Counted from the stretch's first letter, positions 38,826-48,562 are shown. The stretch is 64,000 nucleotides of DNA from Candidatus Binatia bacterium (GCA_035631035.1 DASQJL010000011.1:38947-102946), one strand, 5' to 3'. A program made the numbers and translations. The notes: generated from the letters alone by a model not told the origin.

Positions 38826-38858
38826 CACGATGGTCGCTTCAAGGGTGAGGAGGGCCGA

Positions 38859-40097
38859 ATGGTCGAGGATGGCTTCAGCCTTGTGATACGCAAGATGCTT
38901 GTGTCCGTGTTGCTCCTTCTACTCTTGGCGGGGCCAGCCTCCGCTCAGTACATGTTCCTCGATGTCGACGGAAACGGGACCTCCGGAGCTGAAGACACCC
39001 TGTCATCGTCGGGTGCAACCCAGGTCAGCATTTGGCTGGTCACGAATCAGAACCGAGAAGGCTACGAGGCGTCCTGTCCTGGAGGCGGCCAGCTGACGGT
39101 CAACTCCTACGAAGTGATCCTTCGGGCTGTCGACGGCCAAGTCAACTGGGGCACATTCCAGAACAATCAGACTTCCATGTCCACGGAGTTCGGCACACAG
39201 GTCGGGAACTCAGATTTCCACACTGGCTACGCCGGTGCAACGGCGTTGCCGCCTGGAAAGTTCAAGCTCGGAACTCTTACCGTCAGCGTTGCGGATGGTT
39301 CGCCCTCATTGCAGATCGTGCCCACGACACCACTGGCAGGTGTATACGGCACGAGCTTCGGATCTGCCTGCACCGGCCAGGACAATGACAACACCTTGAA
39401 GCTCGGAACCGACTGGTATGACGTTGATGGCGCGGGTGCTCCCAGTGCGCCTCCATCTGGCGAGGCATCTCTATTGGCTTCTGGCGGCGGTTGGATCGTC
39501 CTCGGCGGGAATGTAATCGACGGCCCCTATCATCTGCGGATGACTGGGGGACGAGTGACTATCAACGGCTTCTCCCTCCCGCCTCCCCCATCTGCAGGTC
39601 CACCGCAACTGAGCCGCGATGGCGAGCAAATCGCTGCGCTAGTCCAAAGAGTAACGAGCTTGAGGGATTCCTTGTCGCAGGCAGGGGCGGCAACGTCGTA
39701 CATCGAGCAGCAGCTTCGTCAGCTGAGTACCGCCAGTCCTCTTGTTCAGGGGGTGTCTTTGTCGGGCGGAGTCGCCCAGATTCACTTCCGGAGCGGCTTC
39801 ACTTTCGGGCTACCACTCAGCAAGACCTATCAAAGGGACGAGGGGTCGGGGCCGAGCAGGCATGAGCGGGAGGTCTCGACGCTTCGAGACCTACAGAAGC
39901 TAGTCGAGATGGGCTGCATCGTATTCATCATCGACTCGAACACTCAGCACGTGGTCTCCGCCGTCAACGCCAAGTCGGCACTGGCCGCTGCATCCGACAT
40001 CCGCGCAGGAAGGACCCCGAGCGGTACCAAAGCCTACGCGTTACCTCGTCGCGTCAAATCGCAGCTTGAGCGCCCCGCGCGTCTCGTACGTCAATGA
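38859..40097 (+). CDS. Exported hypothetical protein with Ca-binding-like N-terminus and coiled segment
   Basis: 412 residues. A signal peptide (MLVSVLLLLLLAGPASA) ends before QYMFLDVDGNGTSGAEDTL, a D-x-D-x-N-G loop like those in dockerin or EF-hand-type calcium sites. The middle is beta-rich (WLVTNQNREGYEASC, VNSYEVILRAVDGQV), followed by a Pro-rich linker, a heptad-like segment (DGEQIAALVQRVTSLRDSL) and a C-terminal domain I do not recognise. AGGAGGG lies four bases before the ATG at 38859. Its TGA overlaps the start of the gingipain-like gene (ATGATGA), so the two are translationally coupled and may act together at the cell surface. GC content is lower than in the flanking genes. Confidence 0.82.
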   Translation: MVEDGFSLVIRKMLVSVLLLLLLAGPASAQYMFLDVDGNGTSGAEDTLSSSGATQVSIWLVTNQNREGYEASCPGGGQLTVNSYEVILRAVDGQVNWGTFQNNQTSMSTEFGTQVGNSDFHTGYAGATALPPGKFKLGTLTVSVADGSPSLQIVPTTPLAGVYGTSFGSACTGQDNDNTLKLGTDWYDVDGAGAPSAPPSGEASLLASGGGWIVLGGNVIDGPYHLRMTGGRVTINGFSLPPPPSAGPPQLSRDGEQIAALVQRVTSLRDSLSQAGAATSYIEQQLRQLSTASPLVQGVSLSGGVAQIHFRSGFTFGLPLSKTYQRDEGSGPSRHEREVSTLRDLQKLVEMGCIVFIIDSNTQHVVSAVNAKSALAAASDIRAGRTPSGTKAYALPRRVKSQLERPARLVRQ

Positions 40098-43000
40098 TGA
40101 GGGTAAGCACAATGCGCAAAGGAGTGTTGAGCGGTGTTGTTCTAGGGGCGCTTCTCACTACGATGATCCCGAGCCGAGCGCTCGCGTTGTTTGGTACGCC
40201 CGATTCCGCACGCGGATTTGCATTCTCCTTGCTCGAGTGGGACACGACCCTCGTCAACGTCCTCTCGAACGCTCAGATCGCGATGGCCTCACAGGGCTAC
40301 AACCCAACTCTTTACCGTCAAACTCAACTCAACCAGAACGACTCGCTGTCGTTCTCCTTCATCGAAGAGATCAGCACGCCCTTCGGAGCGGGGGCGTTCT
40401 TCACTCATGGAACGGAGGCGGATTCACTCACGGCGGGTACCGGTGGGGAACCAGCAATCCAGTTCTTCGACAACTTTCCATTGGCGTATTCGAAGTGGCA
40501 AGAGCTTGTCAGTAGCGGCGTGGTGTCATACGCAGAGACCAAGGTCGACGAAGTGGATCATCGCGGCGCAACGTATTACGCCATCATCCTCCTTAGTCCG
40601 GGCATCAACCGTCTCGCACAACCGAGAAATGCAGTTCTCAACGCGAGCGCCTCGTACGGTGGGGGGCAGTACGCGAATTGGTCCGCGAACGGCACGATCA
40701 CGATGGCCTCCTATTTCCCCGCCGGACCGCTCTCGACCGCTCCGACCGATGCGGCCGTATTCTGGGCGCGTATGCGCGGGCTGAACGGGCGGTTCAACCG
40801 AACGTTTGCCAACGCGCGAGCCGCTACGGGACTCTCCTCATTTCCATCATTGGCGGGCTCAAGTCTTGTCCTGGCGCCATGGGTGGATGAGGTGTTCCCA
40901 ACCGACGGGGATTCCGTGACGGGGCCGCAGGTTGCTTACATCTCCTTTGACACCGGGATGGATACAACTGGAACGACCGACTCCCTCATCACGGTGCATG
41001 ATGCCGTCGAGTTCTGGGGTGGGGCGTTGCCGAAGTGGACCGCTCCGTTTTCCCTCGACTACAAGCTATTCCCGGACTACACGGGGCTCGGCTGGATACA
41101 AATAGACGGAGCGCGGATTCGATCCGAGGGTGGCATACCGATGAACACCGATGAGACGAATCTCATCGCTGGAGATACCCTCTTGTACTTCTACCCTTGC
41201 AGGAATCCAGACCGGCCAGCCGTGGCGTTTCATACCCGAACGGCGACCACAGTAGCCGGAGGGAATCGGATTCGTTTCACAACCGACTGGGAGCACAACA
41301 CGAGCTCGTTCACGGTTGAACGCGTAGGCGGTTCGGCACTCCCAACGCTTCCGTCGTCAGGCACAGGAGGACCAGGCGTCTACGAGGTTCTGGATCCCCT
41401 CGGCGTGGCTGGAGACCGGTATAGGCTTACGGAGCATCAGACCGGAGGTCGCCCAGATCTCCGCTACGACGTATTCGAGGCTCGCCCCCAACCCATGGTC
41501 TTCTCGGGCGAGCCCATAACGTATGATCAGGATTCGCTTGCCATAGAGATGGAATTGATGGACAGCGACAGCTGCGAGATCGCACCGAGGTCTATTCCAG
41601 GCAGGTATGTAATCATCGCACCCGACGATCTCTGTGCCGCTCTGTGTCCGTACGATTCCCTTATGTCGTGGCTGGGTGTGAGCACGGACATCATCCCGAT
41701 CTCTCAGACCTTCATTCTGGGCGGCATCCGCGGCTACCTCCAGTATGCCGCACACTTCAACACGATGTACGCCCTGCTTGTCGGCGACGCGAACGATGGC
41801 CAGTGGTGGGACGATCCCAGCAAGTGGATCAATGGGTGGAAGTATCCTCGCGTTGGTGCTACAGGACCGCACGTACCTTCGCAGCCAGAATTGAACATGA
41901 TCCCGACGTTTTATACGGCCGATGCCGACTCTCCCGGTGTGGCCATGTCCTTCTACACCCCGTACTACGCCTCTGACCTACCCTACGCCGATGTCGACAA
42001 CGATGGCTTGCCGGATCTCAGAGTCGGGCGGCTACCTGTACACTCAGCACAGGAGATCTACGCCTACACCGCCAAGCTCAAAGGGTTCTTGCAGGCATCG
42101 GCGCCGCCTGGGGCCCCCAAAACTGCATTTCTAACCTATGCACAGGACAATGGGACCCTGCTCGGGATGTCAGTTGAGGAAGACGCCGACGAGGTGGAGG
42201 CCGTCTTTCCGGGGGCGAGCAATGTCGGTCGACTCACGGATACGGAGACCACGTCCTGGACTTATCAGCACCGTGAGAGTCAAGCTGACAGCGTTGCAAA
42301 CGCGGGACCGGACCGGATCCTGTGGCTTGCCTCAGGGGCACAACGGGATATCTACGCGAACTACTGGCGCCTTGACCAGGGATGGAGCATGGCCCACCTC
42401 AGTTCGCCGACCACGCCAGGTAGATTCTTCGTTTCTCTTGGGCTCTCCTGCGGGATGGGGAACTTCGATCAAACAGAGGACTACACGAGTTGCGATTCGA
42501 CCGGGCCCGATCCAGCGCACTGCACCGGCCCGATCCGCCCCATCCCCGAGCGTCTACTGTTTGAGCCAGCCAAAGGTGCGATCGCGGTAATCGGCCCGAC
42601 GCGGGGCACCTTCCAGCCCGCCAATGTGATCCTTGCAAAGGAACTCATCAAGCATATGTACTCGTCTGGCTACGACTTAGGCACGGCATTCATGCTCGCG
42701 CAGCGAAACGCCATCGTGCACCACCCCGAGTACAAGAACGTATTTCGCTCGTACGTCCTCCTGGGTGATCCAGTGATAGGAGGTCCGACGATCACGGGAA
42801 TAGCTGAGGCTTCTGCCCCGGGCTTGCGAACGGGACTCTCGGCGCCGAGACCCAATCCATTCAACCCCAGCACCATGTTTGAAGTGACCTTGGCATCGAA
42901 GGGTGCCGTACACTTCAGGATTTTCGATGCACAGGGAAGGCTCGTACGAACGCTTCTTCGCGGAGAGGTGGTGGGGCCGGGGCGAATCCAGGTGCGATGG

Positions 43001-43105
43001 GACGGGAGGAATCAGGCCGGCAACACAGTCGGTAGTGGAGTCTTCTTCGCAAGGATGGAGACCGAAGGGTCAACATTCGGACGAAAGCTGGTGATGTTGA
43101 AGTAG
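40094..43105 (+). CDS. Gingipain-like (peptidase C25 family) secreted protein with FlgD-like tail, probable active-site loss
   Basis: 1,003 residues with a signal peptide (VLSGVVLGALLTTMIPSRALA). The central part has C25 landmarks: YALLVGDANDGQWW, IPTFYTADADS, YADVDNDGLPDLRVGRLPVHSA and the Cys loop SLGLSCGMGNFDQ with Cys786, then PERLLFEPAKGAIAVIGPTRG. Where gingipains have the catalytic GHG, this protein reads WLASGAQRD, with Ser747 at the His position, so proteolysis is doubtful. The C-terminal 90 residues are a Por/FlgD-type module (PNPFNPSTMF ... GRLVRTLL ... WDGRNQAGN ... GVFFARM). The start codon overlaps the upstream exported-protein gene; ATG 40097 and 40112 are alternatives. Confidence 0.85.
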   Translation: MMRVSTMRKGVLSGVVLGALLTTMIPSRALALFGTPDSARGFAFSLLEWDTTLVNVLSNAQIAMASQGYNPTLYRQTQLNQNDSLSFSFIEEISTPFGAGAFFTHGTEADSLTAGTGGEPAIQFFDNFPLAYSKWQELVSSGVVSYAETKVDEVDHRGATYYAIILLSPGINRLAQPRNAVLNASASYGGGQYANWSANGTITMASYFPAGPLSTAPTDAAVFWARMRGLNGRFNRTFANARAATGLSSFPSLAGSSLVLAPWVDEVFPTDGDSVTGPQVAYISFDTGMDTTGTTDSLITVHDAVEFWGGALPKWTAPFSLDYKLFPDYTGLGWIQIDGARIRSEGGIPMNTDETNLIAGDTLLYFYPCRNPDRPAVAFHTRTATTVAGGNRIRFTTDWEHNTSSFTVERVGGSALPTLPSSGTGGPGVYEVLDPLGVAGDRYRLTEHQTGGRPDLRYDVFEARPQPMVFSGEPITYDQDSLAIEMELMDSDSCEIAPRSIPGRYVIIAPDDLCAALCPYDSLMSWLGVSTDIIPISQTFILGGIRGYLQYAAHFNTMYALLVGDANDGQWWDDPSKWINGWKYPRVGATGPHVPSQPELNMIPTFYTADADSPGVAMSFYTPYYASDLPYADVDNDGLPDLRVGRLPVHSAQEIYAYTAKLKGFLQASAPPGAPKTAFLTYAQDNGTLLGMSVEEDADEVEAVFPGASNVGRLTDTETTSWTYQHRESQADSVANAGPDRILWLASGAQRDIYANYWRLDQGWSMAHLSSPTTPGRFFVSLGLSCGMGNFDQTEDYTSCDSTGPDPAHCTGPIRPIPERLLFEPAKGAIAVIGPTRGTFQPANVILAKELIKHMYSSGYDLGTAFMLAQRNAIVHHPEYKNVFRSYVLLGDPVIGGPTITGIAEASAPGLRTGLSAPRPNPFNPSTMFEVTLASKGAVHFRIFDAQGRLVRTLLRGEVVGPGRIQVRWDGRNQAGNTVGSGVFFARMETEGSTFGRKLVMLK

Positions 43106-43117
43106 AGCCACGATCAT

Positions 43118-46100
43118 CTACTTCAAGATCAGGAATCTCCCGGTGGTGGTACCATCGGGAGATTCTAGTTTGTAATACTTGACTCCTGTAGGCAGTTGCC
43201 TCGGGAGGCCGGCCCGAAGTGGAACGTCGTGAAACCCAGACGGGAGATTCGGATCATCGAGTGGTGTACCTATTAGTCGGCCATGCACATCGTAGACGGT
43301 GAGGCGGGTCCGTCCTGTGCGGGCCGTGTGAAATGAGAGGACAGGTGCGATGCTTGGGTTTGCGGTGATGGCTGCATCTCTGAAGTCGCGCTGTGGGATT
43401 ACGTCAATGTCCAGGCCGCCGGAGAGCGCCACGCCCGTTGTCAGCCGGCCCTCGACCATCACTGACACCCATTGTCGACCGTCAGGGAGATCCGCGAAGA
43501 GCTGCCGAAGATCGTCCTTCCCAAAGCACACCGCCTGATCGAGAACGCCGTTGTTGTCGGCGTCGAGGGGTGCCGAATTGTACTCGAGTGCCCGGATCCC
43601 ACTCCCAGCCGGCCGAGAAAGCCGTAAAGTGCTCCAATCCAAATCTGCAATATTGAACCCGCCGTCAACTGGTTCGATCCGGATACAGTAACGAGATGCT
43701 CCGCTTCCTAGGCGTAGTGGTACGGCGTTCGAGAAGGCCCGGGCGCTCAGCGCCATGGCCACAACATCTACTCCGACCAGCGCTGTGTCGGAAAGGGCGA
43801 CCTGGCCGGGTCCCGCCGACGACACCGTGACTAGCCTGATAGCATAGCGTCCCGCTTGGCCCGGTTGGGGTGTCCAGACGAAGCGTGCGGACGGCGGAGC
43901 CAAGTTGACGGAGAGGGCTGAGCCAGTCGGTAGGTCTTCTCCCCGAAGGTCGATGATAGGATCCCCGTCTGGTTCCGTGACGGATACGTCAAAGGCGACC
44001 TCCTGACCTTCTACTCCCTGAACTTCCTCTGGGGCAAGGACCGTCGGCGCTCGATCCACGTTGGATACGATGAGTGCAGTTCCAGCCATTCCACTGCCCT
44101 CGTTCTCCGCGAAGAAGTTAACGAAGAAGTAGCCTGCTTGATCGAACCCGGGTGCCCAGCGGAATTCGGCGCTGCCGTTTGTTGGACTCGTCTCGAACAT
44201 CGCGCCACTCGGCAGCCCCTCGGCACGCAATGCCGCGATCGCATCCCCATCGGGATCAGAGACCGTCACGAGAAATGACAGGGAGTCACCCTCTGCGCCT
44301 TGAACCGTGTTTGGCGCAAGCACGACGGGGTCGCGATCATTGTCCATTACTGTGATCACGAGGAGGCCGGAGCCCGAGAGCTCTACCCCATCCTGACCGG
44401 TAGATCGGGCCGTGAAATCGATGACGTACTGCCCAGCCTGATCGTAGGCGGGGCGCCATACAAGCACTCCGGATGTCCTGGTTGCGTCCACCTGGAACTC
44501 CGCACCGGCAGGAAGATCCATCGCATCGAAGCTGGTGATCGGATCGCCGTTGGGGTCGGCAGCATGCATTGTCACACGCATGGTCACCGCCTCCAGGCCA
44601 AACTCCCCTCCAGGGCTAGAGATCAACGGACCACGTTGGGCGGATTCAATTGCGATGAAAGTTGTATCGCTCGCCTGTGCACTGTTCGTAGCGGTGAAGC
44701 CGACGATGTAGGAACCTACTTGGCCCGCTCCCGCGTTCCACACGAACTCACCATGCGATTGATCGGGTGAAGGTGTAAAGGAGGCCCCGTTGGGCAGCGG
44801 GCCCGCCGATAGGGTGCCGATTGGCTCTCCGTCAAGATCCGCGGCCGAAACAGAGAATCGGATCGTATCGCCCACAAAGGCGCGGATCACGGCTGGGGAG
44901 GACACGATCGGAGCACTCATTCCCAGAACCGCCGAGCGAAGGTCGGGTCTCGGGCCGATTGGCTCTTGGTGGGCTGGCTTCGACCCGTCTTGCTGGGCAG
45001 CGCCGGTTGCGATGAGTAGTGACCTCACCACGGCAGGGGGCGCAGTGACTCCGCGTTGCTTGGCGATCCCCTCGATCGAGGCGACCGCTGATGCGACGAG
45101 GGGTGCCGCGCTTGAGGTTCCCCCGAAGAAGCCAGTGTAGGATCGGTTCGGTCCCTCAGCAGCATAGAGGTCACCTACTCCAGTCGTCACAACTCGATGT
45201 CCCCAGGACTGAAGATCGAGGCGGGATCCGAAGTTGGAGTAGGTCGACCGGGATCGGTCAGGCCCCAGCTCTGGAGCGATTGGAGGTACACCCGCCCCAA
45301 CCATGATGGCTCCCGAATTGTTCTCAGGGAGGAAGGGGGCATGGCCGAAATTGCCGGCCGCGTAGACAGGATCGTCAAGATCTTGGTTGCCGTTCCCGGC
45401 GGGCTCAATGACATGGATGCCATTTCCGACAGCCGCCAGGATCGCGTTGTAGATGGCCGCCTGCCACTCGACGGGTACATATCCGAGCTGGGTTCCGTCG
45501 CCTCGGTAGTATGGGCCGATGGTCTGAGCTTCGATGAGGATCACGTCGCCAGCTTCTAGCTGAGTCGCGGCCCAGAGGATCTGCTGGAACAGGGCGTATC
45601 CCGAATCGAGGTAGACAGGCGCTACAAAGCAGCGAGCCCCGTAGGATGCCCCGGTTGTGCCCCAACCATTGGGGAGACTGAACATGGTTCCGAGCACCTC
45701 GGTTCCGTGGTCATCCTTTGGAATCGTTCCAAGGGAATCGGCCGGAGGAACGAGTATCGTGGACGCCGGAAGGTCTTCGTGATCGAGGTTCCATCCACCC
45801 TCGATGTCACAAATGGAGACCCCTGCCCCAGTGCCCCCGAGGATCGACCATGCAAATTGGGCGTCTTGTCCACCGGGCGCCGGCGATAGATATCCCTGTA
45901 GCGTCGCGAAGTCAGGCACAGAAGGGGCGGGCGCAGGAAGGGGAGCGGCAAGAGCGAGCTCGACCTCCGGGAGTCCGTTCAACGCATCGATAACCGCCTC
46001 GGCCGGTGCTCCCGCTGGCAGCTCGACGATGTAGTAGTTTGAGAGGTTGGCAATCTGCTTTCCGAGTGCTTGCTCTGCACGAAAACTCAGTGTTCTGAGC

Positions 46101-46438
46101 ATTCCTCGATCGATAGTTGATGCACGTCTCCAGCGCCCTCCGAACCCCCGGATCCTGCTCAGCACATCCACAACCCGGGGCGATCCCAGCGAGTGGATGG
46201 ATTGCCAGGCCGAACTCCCTGGATCAGGGCTCTCCAGGTCTAGCCCGTCCTCAAACTTCACCTCGACTCGGCGTCGATCGAATCCGGGAGGAATGCTGGC
46301 TCGAGCCGGCTTGATACAGCGCTTGCGTGGTCTCAAGGACGCGGCTTCTGCCTTCGACGGCGAGGCCACCGTCGCTAGGACACCGAGCAGGAGAGTCGCG
46401 CAGAAGAGTGCCGCCAAGGTGCGTGAACTAATGGTCAT
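43118..46438 (-). CDS. Secreted subtilase with four Ig-like (He_PIG-type) repeats and sorting-like tail
   Basis: 1,106 residues. A signal peptide (LAALFCATLLLGVLATVASPSKAEA) and a propeptide precede an S8 catalytic domain with Asp211 (SICDIEGGWNLDH), His244 (DDHGTEVLG), oxyanion Asn349 (PAGNGNQD) and Ser442 (GGTSSAAPLV). Glu follows the catalytic Asp pair where Thr/Ser-Gly is usual. Four repeats of about 90 residues follow, each with a DxDGDPI-like strand, LP-GA-F and W-P..QAG-Y. The end (SFHTARTGRTRLTVYDVHGRLIGT ... LKYYKLESPDG-type) is a diverged sorting-like module. Start ATG at 46438 is the best signal-peptide start; a GTG two codons earlier is possible. It converges on the gingipain-like gene with a 12-bp gap. 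Confidence 0.9.
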   Translation of the reverse strand: MTISSRTLAALFCATLLLGVLATVASPSKAEAASLRPRKRCIKPARASIPPGFDRRRVEVKFEDGLDLESPDPGSSAWQSIHSLGSPRVVDVLSRIRGFGGRWRRASTIDRGMLRTLSFRAEQALGKQIANLSNYYIVELPAGAPAEAVIDALNGLPEVELALAAPLPAPAPSVPDFATLQGYLSPAPGGQDAQFAWSILGGTGAGVSICDIEGGWNLDHEDLPASTILVPPADSLGTIPKDDHGTEVLGTMFSLPNGWGTTGASYGARCFVAPVYLDSGYALFQQILWAATQLEAGDVILIEAQTIGPYYRGDGTQLGYVPVEWQAAIYNAILAAVGNGIHVIEPAGNGNQDLDDPVYAAGNFGHAPFLPENNSGAIMVGAGVPPIAPELGPDRSRSTYSNFGSRLDLQSWGHRVVTTGVGDLYAAEGPNRSYTGFFGGTSSAAPLVASAVASIEGIAKQRGVTAPPAVVRSLLIATGAAQQDGSKPAHQEPIGPRPDLRSAVLGMSAPIVSSPAVIRAFVGDTIRFSVSAADLDGEPIGTLSAGPLPNGASFTPSPDQSHGEFVWNAGAGQVGSYIVGFTATNSAQASDTTFIAIESAQRGPLISSPGGEFGLEAVTMRVTMHAADPNGDPITSFDAMDLPAGAEFQVDATRTSGVLVWRPAYDQAGQYVIDFTARSTGQDGVELSGSGLLVITVMDNDRDPVVLAPNTVQGAEGDSLSFLVTVSDPDGDAIAALRAEGLPSGAMFETSPTNGSAEFRWAPGFDQAGYFFVNFFAENEGSGMAGTALIVSNVDRAPTVLAPEEVQGVEGQEVAFDVSVTEPDGDPIIDLRGEDLPTGSALSVNLAPPSARFVWTPQPGQAGRYAIRLVTVSSAGPGQVALSDTALVGVDVVAMALSARAFSNAVPLRLGSGASRYCIRIEPVDGGFNIADLDWSTLRLSRPAGSGIRALEYNSAPLDADNNGVLDQAVCFGKDDLRQLFADLPDGRQWVSVMVEGRLTTGVALSGGLDIDVIPQRDFRDAAITANPSIAPVLSFHTARTGRTRLTVYDVHGRLIGTPLDDPNLPSGFHDVPLRAGLPRQLPTGVKYYKLESPDGTTTGRFLILK

Positions 46439-46589
46439 CCTCACATCCCGAGCGTAGCCGGACCGAGCATCGCCAAGCGCCTCCACGGGCACAGGGTGCC
46501 GACCTTATGGATATCGGCTCCCTTGCCAGATTAGGGGCCCGCCTGACGGTTGGAAAGAACTTCAAGCTATTGCGCAACATCCATATGGC

Positions 46590-46768
46590 CTCCTGCCGCA
46601 AGTGTCTCTGGGAGATGGCTGGTATCGTGTCGCTCGTCACACGATGAGGAAAGGCAATATGAGGGCGATGCGGTTCGGCATAACGCGCGCTGCGAGTCGT
46701 CCCACAGGTCCCTCATGAGTAGTCGACAGGACAGAACTTGCGACTTGGGGATCGCTCCTGCCGCAAGT
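46590..46768 (+). repeat. 14-bp direct repeat pair
   Basis: CTCCTGCCGCAAGT at 46590-46603 recurs at 46755-46768; both copies are followed by a CTCTG...GGAGA-like stretch. The function is unknown. Confidence 0.6.
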
Positions 46769-47098
46769 CCTCTGCCTGGAGAGACAGAGGATTTCCCGAG
46801 ACGGGATATGGATCCAGGCCGAAGGGGGATCACCGTGTCAAGACCGCCTGGACCGTGAATCCTCGAGTTCGAAAAGGGTTACGTTCGGAGAGCCAGACGC
46901 AACCCATCGCGAAACTTCGCGGCTCCTGCGGCGCCGCGATTTGCGTCTACCGGTGCATTGGAGGCGCAAACTCTAGATTAACTTCCTGAGTGCTTCCGCA
47001 TCGCCGCTGGGGAGAGGGCATCCCGGCTGTAGTGGCATTACCACCCAAACCCCACGGCAGATAGACCAGGCATTGGCCACCACTGGTTGGCGCTCCGC

Positions 47099-47127
47099 TT
47101 GACGCGTTTGTTTCTCCCCTGTAATCT
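47099..47127 (+). promoter_or_regulatory. Sigma70-type promoter for the NtrC-type regulator
   Basis: TTGACG (47099-47104) and TAATCT (47122-47127) are separated by 17 bases; the start codon follows 41 bases later. The good -35 makes this one of the better promoter candidates in the window. Confidence 0.55.
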
Positions 47128-47168
47128 ATTGCGGTTTCGCGACTTCTGCCCAAGATACCGGAGGCTTC

Positions 47169-48560
47169 GTGCCGCTCCATCGTCCCCGCGCGCTCATCGT
47201 CGACAAGGATTCCGCCGAGACCCATGCGCTGACCGCCGCGCTGGACGCGGACGGGTTCGACGCGAAGTGGGTGAAGGACGGGGAGCAGGCCTTCAATGTC
47301 CTGGACGCGCCCGGGCCCGATGAGGCCGGCGCCACGCCACCCGGTCCGGAAGTCGTGATCGCCGAGCTGCGCGCGCAGCGGGTGGACGGGATGCGTCTCC
47401 TGGAGGTGGCCCGCCGCCGCAATCCCGAGGTCTGCGTCATCCTGATCGCCGACGCGGGCACGATCGAGCTCGCGACCGAGGCGATGCGCCAAGGGGCTTA
47501 CGATTTCCAGACCCGCCCCCTGAACCTGCCCAAGATGCTCGCCGTCATCCGCCGCGCCCTCAGCCATCAGCAGCTCGTGGGGCGCGTCTCCGACCTGGCC
47601 GAGCGGCTGGAGGAGCGGGCGCGCGTTCCCAGCCTGACGGGAAACTCGCGGGCCATGCAGGACCTCTACGCGCGCATCGCTCAGGTGGCGGGCACGCGCG
47701 CCACGGTGCTGATCCAGGGGGAGACCGGGACCGGGAAGGAGCTGATCGCCAAGGCGCTCCACCAGCTCTCGCCGCGCAAGGACGAGCGCTTCGTGAAGCT
47801 CCACTGCGCGGAGCTCTCGGAGAACATCATCGAAAGCGAGCTGTTCGGGCACGAGCGGGGCGCCTTCACCGGCGCCGAGCAGCAGCGGCGTGGGCGCTTC
47901 GAGCTGGCCGACCAAGGGACGCTGTTCATCGACGAGATCTCCGAGGTCCCGATGAACATCCAGACGAAGCTCCTGCGCGTGCTGCAAGACCGGCAGTTCG
48001 AGCGCGTGGGGGGCGAGGAGACGGTGACCGTGGACACGCGGGTGATCGCCGCGGCGAACCGGCCGCTCGACCTGCTCGTCGCGCGCGGGCAGTTCCGCGA
48101 AGACCTCTACTATCGCCTGCGGGTCGTGCTGCTGGAGGTGCCGCCGCTCCGGGAGCGCCGCGACGACATCCCGATCCTGGTCGAGGAGTTCATCCAGACG
48201 TTCAACAAGGAGCACGCGCGCAAGGTGACGGGGGTGACCCGCGGCGCCGTGGACCGGATGATGCAGTACGACTGGCCGGGGAACGTGCGCGAGCTGAAGA
48301 ACACCGTCGAGGAGATGGTGCTCTTCACGCAGGGGAAGCGCCCGCTGGACGTGAGCGACCTCCCGATCGCCCTGCGGCAGCAGCGGACCTCGACCGCCCC
48401 GGAGCTGAACCTGACGGTGGGGATGTCGATGGCCGAGATCGAGCGCGCCGCCATCGAGGCGACGCTGCGCAGCGTCGGCTACGACAAGCAGAAGGCCGCG
48501 GCGGCGCTCGGGATCGGGCTCAGGACGCTGTACCGGAAAGTGAAGGAGTACGGTTTGTAG
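47169..48560 (+). CDS. Sigma54-dependent NtrC-family activator with degenerate receiver
   Basis: 463 residues: receiver, AAA+ sigma54-interaction domain and Fis-type HTH. The AAA+ part is intact: Walker A GETGTGKE, GAFTGA loop (ERGAFTGAE), Walker B GTLFIDEI and arginine-finger region FREDLYYRL. The HTH is at the end (KQKAAAALGIGLRTLYRKVKEYG). The receiver has lost its chemistry: Glu66 (VIAELRAQ) replaces the phosphoacceptor Asp, the acidic pair reads VDKD with Lys13, Ala94 stands at the Thr/Ser switch position and Arg117 at the Lys position. It should therefore act without phosphorylation. The start is GTG at 47169. No histidine kinase is adjacent. Confidence 0.95.
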   Translation: MPLHRPRALIVDKDSAETHALTAALDADGFDAKWVKDGEQAFNVLDAPGPDEAGATPPGPEVVIAELRAQRVDGMRLLEVARRRNPEVCVILIADAGTIELATEAMRQGAYDFQTRPLNLPKMLAVIRRALSHQQLVGRVSDLAERLEERARVPSLTGNSRAMQDLYARIAQVAGTRATVLIQGETGTGKELIAKALHQLSPRKDERFVKLHCAELSENIIESELFGHERGAFTGAEQQRRGRFELADQGTLFIDEISEVPMNIQTKLLRVLQDRQFERVGGEETVTVDTRVIAAANRPLDLLVARGQFREDLYYRLRVVLLEVPPLRERRDDIPILVEEFIQTFNKEHARKVTGVTRGAVDRMMQYDWPGNVRELKNTVEEMVLFTQGKRPLDVSDLPIALRQQRTSTAPELNLTVGMSMAEIERAAIEATLRSVGYDKQKAAAALGIGLRTLYRKVKEYGL

Positions 48561-48562
48561 CC

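Larger units (their letters stand above)
46439..47168. other. Long intergenic region with a promoter at its right end
   Basis: About 730 bases with no convincing gene. CTCCTGCCGCAAGT occurs twice, at 46590-46603 and 46755-46768. A few short open frames exist but none has a good start site plus protein-like composition. The last 70 bases hold a promoter for the NtrC-type gene. This is the right edge of the lower-GC block. Confidence 0.5.

Noticed and set aside
38113..38858. Transposase remnant in the gene-free stretch
   Set aside because: Short frames show no DDE or recombinase motifs; only short direct repeats were seen.
46439..47168. tRNA or small RNA gene
   Set aside because: No cloverleaf or terminator-flanked hairpin could be drawn.
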